A DNA stretch of 14,368 nucleotides from Stephanodiscus triporus (Eukaryota; Bacillariophyta; Thalassiosirophyceae; Thalassiosirales; Thalassiosiraceae). The position numbers were made by a program, and so were the translations under genes. Where the stretch lies: positions 1 through 14,368 of the forward strand of contig JALLAZ010001395.1 of assembly GCA_036939755.1 (NCBI GenBank), read 5' to 3'. A model generated the notes under the pieces. That model was not told where the DNA came from. It saw only the letters and a program-made list of their open reading frames with translations, and made no database searches. Positions 8,673 to 14,368 of the stretch are shown piece after piece (positions within the stretch are counted from its first letter, which is position 1; the number at the start of each line of letters is the position of its first letter).

Positions 8673-11600
8673 ATGAAGATTAGCGGAAGAGGTCTCGAAG
8701 GACGGGCTCCGTATGGGGGCGGCGGCCACCCCAAAGCAGCTTCGACGCCGAAGAACGTGGCTGCGAAGTCCTACCGAAGAATGGAGCGCATCGACGAGCG
8801 CTTTCGCGACTATCTCGTGCGCACGAACGTCGACGTGATCGCGGTGGGCATTCTCTTGGCATGCTGCCACGTCCGGGCCGTCCGCGCCGAATCGTCGGCG
8901 GGAGGATCGAACGAGGGACGCGATGCATCGGAGGAGGTGGCGTTCGGGGAGGAGGAAAGGGCGGTGTACGCGCTGCTATTTCCGTGGTTCGTGGAGATCG
9001 TCGGGGTGTTCGTGTACTTTTTCCTCTCGCGCTACGCGCACGCCATCCCCTACACGGCGATCATGTTCATCGTCGGTGTCTTCATTGGCCTATCGGCGAA
9101 CGAACTTACCAATGCAATCACCTTCTCTGCCCAAACATGGGCGGGCATTCCGGGGCAGCTCATCCTGCTAGTCTTCCTCCCCGGTTTGCTCTTTCTGGAC
9201 TCCTACGATTTAGACATCCACCTTGTCACCCAGACGTTTAAGCAACTGATCTGGTTTGCCTTTCCGATGATGCTCGCCGGGACATATCTTACGGCACTAG
9301 TTGCCTATTATATTCTGCCATACGGGTGGTCGTTCGACTTGTGCATGACGTTTGGCAGCATGTTGGCAGCGACCGACCCAGTGGCGGTGGGCGTACTCAT
9401 GAATGAGCTCGGTGCACCGCCTCGATTGCAGGTAAGCTCGCCTGCAATAGTTTTACTTGCAATCCAAGGTCCAAATGTAACGTTTATAAAATCGGTGTCT
9501 CGATTTTTGCAGGTGCACATTGCTGGGGAAAGCATCATGAACGACGGGTCAGCGGCCGTATTCTACCAAATATTTAGTGCTCGGTTCTTCTATGAGATGG
9601 GAATTAAGGGTTTTGGCGAAGATGTGGGATGGGGGGCGGGATTCGAAAAATTCTTCCGCTTAGCGTTTGGTGGGACGTGCATCGGCGTAGCCTTCGGGTT
9701 AGGATTGTTGGTGGTATTGTTCTCTCTCAATCGGCGTCTTTCTGGAGGGGATTCCGTGGTGCAAGTCGTGGCGACGATAGCCACCGCATACTTGTCATTC
9801 TTCGCCTCCGAGGTGTTGGCAAATTGCTCGGGCATTATAGCTGTATTTGCTTGTGGAGTCACGACCAAGGCATTTGGCGAGACTCTGTACAACGATACCC
9901 ATCTATTTCATCAATTCAGGGAGATTACGGAGTTCTTACTGAATTCACTTCTCTTCACTCTCATTGGCTGCGTGTGGGCTTTTGTTGTTGCTCATGAGGC
10001 AGATGTCAAATCCAATGAATTTAGTGGTTGGACGCATTTTGTAAGTGGACTACCCAGTATCTCATTCTTCAGTGTCCCATATCTCAAAAACCTACTTGTC
10101 TGTTCTATCCCAGGGCTACTTGATTGTGTTGTTCATACTCTTGAATATCATTCGGTTCTTCTTGATCTATGCAAGTTACCCACTGATTTCTAAGATTGAA
10201 ATAGGAACGAATTGGCAGGAGGCGTTCTTCATGAGCTATGGAGGTTTACGTGGACCAGTAGCTATTTCACTTGCCCTGACCCTTTATGCCGAAGTTGGTA
10301 AGTGATATTTGCTCAAGTTTATATGCTTTGATCGAAAAATGAACTCACACAGATCCATGCAATGCTTTGTAGATCATGTCATATCTCACGAAGCCAACGA
10401 AAGTATAGCGCTTGAATATTCCAAATATGCCAATGTTCAGTTTGCCATGGTGGGCGGCATTGCGTTTCTATTTCTTGTCATTAACGGTCCAACAAGCGGT
10501 CCTCTACTTAAAGGGCTTGGACTTGCAACGCCTACCGAAAATCGGAACAATATCGTTGAGAAATACCGTCGGAACGTGGCTCAGCAGACTTTAAGTGATC
10601 TTTTGGCATTGCTCACTGATAAACGATTTGAGGATGTGGACTTCGCAGTAGTGAAGGCGTACATTCCCTTTTTGAGTGAGTAGACTTTTCCCCTATAATG
10701 CTTTGACGACAAGCAATATTCGGCTCGGTTCTTAACCCGTCGCCGGTATCGCCACCTCTGTCCCATTATTCATTGCCGCAGAGGATGCCAATTATGAGAA
10801 ATTGGTGGCCGCTGTCAAAACTCACAAGGTGTGTGACTTTCACGTTCGATTGATTCATAATTGTCCCTCCTCTGCTGGCTCTGACTTTGTTGCATCCTTT
10901 AGAAAACTTCACCTTCAGATTCTTGCAAGCAGCCGAACTTGAAGAATGTGCTCCCTTATCTGTACGAGCCAGGGGACAGGACCGTCAAAGAACTTGGCAT
11001 TGACGTCGGCAAACCGATCTTGGCACAGCCCCACCGCACCGTGCCCATGAAGTATCGTGGAATCGTATCACAATCCATGGGCAATAGGAATTTCGTGTTT
11101 AACCTCCAACCAGATTCAAGTTCCTTCCTTGAAGAAAGAGTAATCTTCATTAATGTATTGCGTTCTGCTTACTATCACATGACGGAGTGCGGAGAGTTGG
11201 ATGTGCGAGGGTTCATCGGCCATTCTCTCTTTCAATCTGTGAATTACGCGCAAGATGCCGCGCTACGAGGTCTTCCTCTATCCGACTGGAACGCGCTGAA
11301 AGTAGTATCAAATAGCTGGGCCCTTCCAGCTGAACGCTTAATGCGCAGGTTGATGAATCTTCAGGATCGCGTTAAGCGTAGACATGTTGACTCCAATCTA
11401 GACTTCTTCACCGTTAGCTTGATAGTTCGACAGATCCTCGCATTTAAAGGTGCTCACGAGTGGGCCAGGAAGAAATTTGAAAGGGCATTTAGCGAATGTG
11501 GAGAGGATCAACTGACGGAAGCGGAGAAGGTTGTGTTGGACGAGAGTGACGAGCAAGTTCGATTGGCAGATGAATCTCTGAGGAAATTAGAGGCAGAGGA

Positions 11601-11952
11601 CGTGACAATTGTCACTTCCCACTACGCATGTCAGATCCTGCTCAATAGAGCTGCTTCTTATTTGACGGAGCTTGAGGAGCAAGGGTTTATGACGGAAGCG
11701 GAGGCGGGGGAGTTTCTGGATGAAATACAGGTGAATATATCCCAGTTGTACAGGTACCAAAAGGTAGACGATCAGATGAGCGATCATAGAAAGTTGATCA
11801 TACTTTCTAAATTCCCCACTGAGATGCTACAAACGTGGAACCTTGTCGATGCTGCCAACATGTACAAAGAGGAGGCGTCCACAGAGTCTGGTATTGACGT
11901 AGGACAAGAGGAGGCGTCCACAGAGTCTGGTATTGACGAAGGACAAGGTTAA
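8673..11952 (+). CDS. SOS1-like Na+/H+ antiporter (CPA1 family), gene B, 6 exons
   Basis: Exons 8673-9431, 9513-10040, 10114-10297, 10373-10675, 10782-10828 and 10903-11952 give 956 residues; all five introns (81, 73, 75, 106 and 74 nt) are GT-AG and each junction was checked against gene A. The membrane core has ATDPVAV (233-239), GESIMNDG with Asn263-Asp264, and GGLRGPVAIS with Arg475. The short N-terminal hydrophobic segment (about 45-70) precedes the first core helix FPWFVEIVGVFVYFFL. The tail (from about 540) has the SOS1-like blocks LEERVIFINVLRSAYYHM and LSDWNAL, then a charged helical part, and ends in a duplicated 13-residue unit. The role is Na+/H+ exchange by family membership; ion choice and membrane location are inference. 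Start 8673 (MKISGRGLEG) matches gene A's start. A TTG-type apparent start at 10939 and the upstream ATG at 8511 are not needed. Confidence 0.9.
9432..9512 (+). other. Intron 1 of gene B: 81 nt, multiple of three, no in-frame stop
   Basis: The intron starts GTAAGC and ends in TTTTTGCAG. Reading the upstream frame through it gives 27 sense codons and rejoins exon 2 in frame, so retention would insert 27 residues after Gln253, five residues before the GESIMND motif. The intron at the same position in gene A (7555-7628, 74 nt) would shift the frame. That homologous gap and the splice signals show it is an intron and not coding. Confidence 0.88.
11513..11570 (+). repeat. 58-bp tract nearly identical to 5748-5805 in gene A (inverted orientation)
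   Basis: Partner of the tract in gene A, 57 of 58 bases identical. A second, weaker patch follows: 11625-11691 against 5693-5627 with 61 of 67 bases the same. Both lie in the cytoplasmic tail coding sequence. Confidence 0.93.
11869..11946 (+). repeat. Two tandem 39-bp units at the 3' end of gene B
   Basis: Units 11869-11907 and 11908-11946 are identical except one T/A change that turns Val into Glu. Each encodes the 13 residues EEASTESGID(V/E)GQ, followed by Gly and the stop codon. Being exactly 13 codons, the duplication keeps the frame. Gene A has an unrelated acidic terminus instead, so the unit and its duplication arose after the two genes separated. Confidence 0.95.
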
Positions 11953-12616
11953 ATGGGGTTACGATAGCATTGAACTTGGAGTTGTGTGTGCCCCATTGAG
12001 TTGTTTGTGATTAAGTGAACGGCCGAGGAATGAAAATCTTATTGCTGCATAATAAGTTTAGTCGAATGTAATTCTTTCCCTCGAATTTGGCTATCCCTTT
12101 GTTGAGATATTAAAGCTGCCGCCGCCGCCCAGGAAGGGTGGGCGTTCCCGCACGCCCTTGCTACGGGAAAGTAGTGAATAACAGCCGGTAGTTCTCCCCC
12201 GATCGACTGTCGCTGCGCTCGCCCCCCGGGTCAGGATATCGAACGAAAAAAAAACAGCACACGAAACTTCATTCCGAACTCTATTTATCGAACAATAATC
12301 GAAGCGGACTTTGAAGGGTTTTACCCCTCCCTCTCTCTATTATCTCTAGAGACGAGCCTCGCAGTTTGCGGTGGCATATAGCCGCGGAGGGTGTCTGGGC
12401 AGGGTCGAGGCGCCAGGACAAATAACAACATCCGGAATAATATGGTACCCATCTACAAGGCAGGCATCTCCACATTTAGCCTAATAAGTTATTACTGTTT
12501 TCGAATTGAGGTGTGGTGTTCGTCTCTATTATTACAATATAGTCTATCATACCCCTCTAGTGGTTTGGTAGTACCCATAGCAGTCATTAATTATTTCTCT
12601 CCATTTTTAGACGACA
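11953..12616. other. Convergent intergenic region with a GC-rich island
   Basis: This holds the 3' flanks of gene B and the orphan gene. A sharply GC-rich island lies at about 12117-12240 inside AT-rich flanks. It contains a possible hairpin with stem GGGCGT/ACGCCC around a six-base loop (about 12141-12158). An A-run follows at 12246-12254. Open frames at 12281-12475 (minus) and 12391-12633 (plus) show no recognisable domain. Confidence 0.4.
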
Positions 12617-13486
12617 CTAGCAGCGATCCATAATCATCCCGTGTTCGTGGGCGGGATGCACGAGCTCCCCCGACACCATGTCCACGCCCATCTCCCACTC
12701 CTCGGTGGCGTTCCTCCAGTCGCATCCGTCGTACCGGTACTCCCTCTTGTTCCTTATCTTGTTCTGTCGTACCTCCATCGACGTCGAGTACATCCGCCGT
12801 CGCTGACACGGCGACAGCGTCGACGAGTGCGGGATCGGCCGGACGCGCACGAGCGGCGCGAAGGACACCCCCCCGCTCGGCTTGACGACCGAGGACGACG
12901 ACGACGACGACGACGCGACGGAGATGTCGTCCGCGACCTCGGAAAAGGAGCTCGCGGACGAGTCGTCGGATCCGGACGTCATGCCAGGGAGGGAGCTGTC
13001 GTCGAGGTCGTACATGTCATCGTAAATCTCATCCTCGTCGTCGTCGTCGTCCGCGTTGCGGCGGAGGAGATGATCTTTCTGGGACTTGGGCAGGGCGAAG
13101 CTCAGGAGCCACGATCGCCTCGGCTGGGCGGCGGGGGGGGACTTCGACTGCGACTGCGGCCGCTTCGCGAGGTGGGGGGAGGAGTCGACGACCGACCCGG
13201 AAGGTCGTTGGCGTTGGCGCCGCAGTCGCTCTTCCGACGCCGCCCGGCGGTGGTCGTATCCCTTGAGGTCCTCGAACAAAGGCTCGGATACGCCGAAATC
13301 CGCGTCCGACAGTAGGAGCTGGTGGTGGACCACGGGGGGGACGACGACGAGGGCGTTGCCGTTGTCGTCCTCCTCCATCGTCGTCGTGGGGAGGATCCAG
13401 AATTCGTCCGTCACGGGGAGGCGGGATGATCGCCTCATCGATGGTCGGTCGCGTTGCTGTTCTTGGTGGATGACGACGGCTGCCAT
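12617..13486 (-). CDS. Orphan low-complexity protein with a conserved-looking C-terminal block
   Basis: A single-exon frame of 289 residues with an in-frame TAA 15 nt upstream of ATG 13486. The first 200 residues are mostly disordered: Gln/Arg-rich at about 85-125, an Asp-rich run near 145-155, and eight serines at 192-199. The last 80 residues look different: VSFAPLVRVRPIPH (207-220), then a basic stretch, KREYRYDGCDWRNATEE (about 247-263) and GELVHPAH (273-280). I recall similar blocks (a VSF start, DWRN, GEL-HP-H end) in diatom hypothetical proteins of unknown function, but could not check. The VSF...VRV start loosely resembles PP1-docking regions, though the usual basic residue just before it is missing. 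A TATAAAAT sequence lies at 13496-13503, very close to the ATG. No function is claimed. Confidence 0.65.
   Translation of the reverse strand: MAAVVIHQEQQRDRPSMRRSSRLPVTDEFWILPTTTMEEDDNGNALVVVPPVVHHQLLLSDADFGVSEPLFEDLKGYDHRRAASEERLRRQRQRPSGSVVDSSPHLAKRPQSQSKSPPAAQPRRSWLLSFALPKSQKDHLLRRNADDDDDEDEIYDDMYDLDDSSLPGMTSGSDDSSASSFSEVADDISVASSSSSSSSVVKPSGGVSFAPLVRVRPIPHSSTLSPCQRRRMYSTSMEVRQNKIRNKREYRYDGCDWRNATEEWEMGVDMVSGELVHPAHEHGMIMDRC
12894..12914. repeat. Seven GAC units, read as a serine run in the orphan gene
   Basis: Seven perfect GAC trinucleotides on the plus strand; on the coding minus strand the register is TCG, giving most of the eight-serine run. Confidence 0.85.
13034..13051. repeat. CTC/GTC trinucleotide run, read as an acidic run in the orphan gene
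   Basis: Short GTC run on the plus strand, read as GAC (Asp) on the coding strand within the same gene whose other run is read as serine. Confidence 0.75.
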
Positions 13487-14368
13487 GATATAATTATTTT
13501 ATAGAGTAGTTGTCGGGGCGGGGGCGCGGTGCGGGTGAGAGCGGCCTCGACAAAAAAATTATGACGACACAAAAATGAATGGGCAACGTGTGCCCAAGTT
13601 GTTGTTGATCCCGAACTGGAAGACCCTACCCTTTTTACCACGCGTGTTTTCTTTCACGGTTTAGAACGGCTGGCTGGCATGCATGCCTCTGTTCTCGTGG
13701 TCGTGGATGACGGACGTGGTACCCCTAGGTCCGTTCGTTCCCGGGAACCCGTTGGGCTCATAAAGCATGTGTGAGCGACTGTTGAATCGTGAATGACGAT
13801 TGGCAGAGTTCATAATGACTTCAACATTGGTTGTGACTTCGTTCTAAGAATTTGAATTCCTTCATGGGATTACGAAGTAATCTCGACCCTTAATCGTCCC
13901 AGCAAACTTTCTATCGATTTGGAGCGACTACTTCATAAGGCCGTGCGGGAACCCGATAATGTCTGACCTCTCTTCTCTCTCTATGTTAATTTTAAAATAC
14001 GACGTATGCCAAGATAGAGGAATTCGAATACCCCTCACAAAAATCGGGGCATTTTTAGGGAAGTTGTGCGCGCCGAGGTAATATTCAGGGTCGTATTTAT
14101 CTCTATTGAGTGTATCTACAATACGATAGCCTCCAACTATTTTAATATGGCGGGCTGGTGTTCAGTTGCTCACTTGTAATGAGTGTACCGTAGAACACGC
14201 AGCCTTGTTCTCACGCAGCCTTGTCCTTCACAAGAAAGCCTGAGCCTACGTACAAGCGGTATTCTCGTTTTGCGGCGAATCCTACGTAAGTAAGTGGTTT
14301 GAACAGCAGGATTGTTTTCCTATTTTCAACACGATTCTAACGATATGTTGGTTGCCTATGTTGCGCGG
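13487..14368. other. Upstream flank of the orphan gene, no recognisable gene
   Basis: AT-rich with many stops in all frames. The portion next to 13486 should include the orphan gene's promoter. A small perfect inverted repeat GATTAC-GAA-GTAATC occurs near 13868-13882. A short plus-strand frame of about 40 codons starts near 13961 but has no support. No tRNA-like fold is apparent. Confidence 0.45.
14196..14227. repeat. Two tandem 16-bp units
   Basis: CACGCAGCCTTGTTCT (14196-14211) is followed directly by the same unit with one T/C change (14212-14227). No coding context or known role. Confidence 0.85.

Noticed and set aside
12641..13315. 224-residue plus-strand open frame opposite the orphan gene
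   Set aside because: Arg/Val/Leu-biased shadow created by GAC-rich sequence; the minus frame starts after an in-frame stop and carries a motif-rich block.
13868..13882. Small perfect inverted repeat near a possible short frame
   Set aside because: A six-bp stem in AT-rich DNA is expected by chance; no downstream T-run, element end or gene association.
1..14368. CRISPR arrays, tRNA, rRNA, prokaryotic operon features
   Set aside because: No regularly spaced repeats, no cloverleaf or rRNA-like sequence seen; introns and gene types are eukaryotic.

Overview
This is a nuclear segment of a eukaryote, most likely a stramenopile alga and probably a centric diatom. The evidence is short GT-AG introns (about 73-106 nt), stretches of high-GC coding sequence with trinucleotide (GAC/GTC) runs, a mitochondrial-type presequence, an orphan protein with a C-terminal block that resembles one I associate with diatom hypothetical proteins, and SOS1/NHE-type exchangers. 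The taxonomic call is inference; no rRNA, tRNA or other definitive marker is present.

Layout. Positions 1-2077 hold no gene I can name. Within it, 412-1495 has unusually long open frames that change register, possibly a decayed coding element. At 2078-2599 (+) is a small two-exon gene for a probable mitochondrial protein of 138 residues; its splicing hides it from simple ORF calling. At 3112-4755 (-) is an intron-less HGH1-family gene (eEF2-folding cofactor) inflated by low-complexity inserts. From 5399 to 11952 lies the main feature: two related SOS1-like Na+/H+ antiporter genes placed head to head. Gene A is on the minus strand (3 exons, 946 aa) and gene B on the plus strand (6 exons, 956 aa), with only 276 bp between their start codons. 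At 12617-13486 (-) is an orphan 289-residue protein. Positions 13487-14368 hold no recognisable gene.

How the parts relate. The antiporter pair is an inverted duplication that probably shares a bidirectional promoter. Both members keep the transport-core motifs (ATDPVAV, GESIMNDG, GGLRG) and an SOS1-like helical cytoplasmic tail of about 410-420 residues, but no recognisable cyclic-nucleotide-binding domain. Two intron positions are shared and three introns occur only in gene B. A 58-bp stretch of the tail coding sequence is identical between the copies at all but one base, although the proteins differ substantially elsewhere, which suggests local gene conversion or nucleotide-level constraint. 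The other genes look like unrelated neighbours. I found no CRISPR array, tRNA, rRNA or intact transposon.
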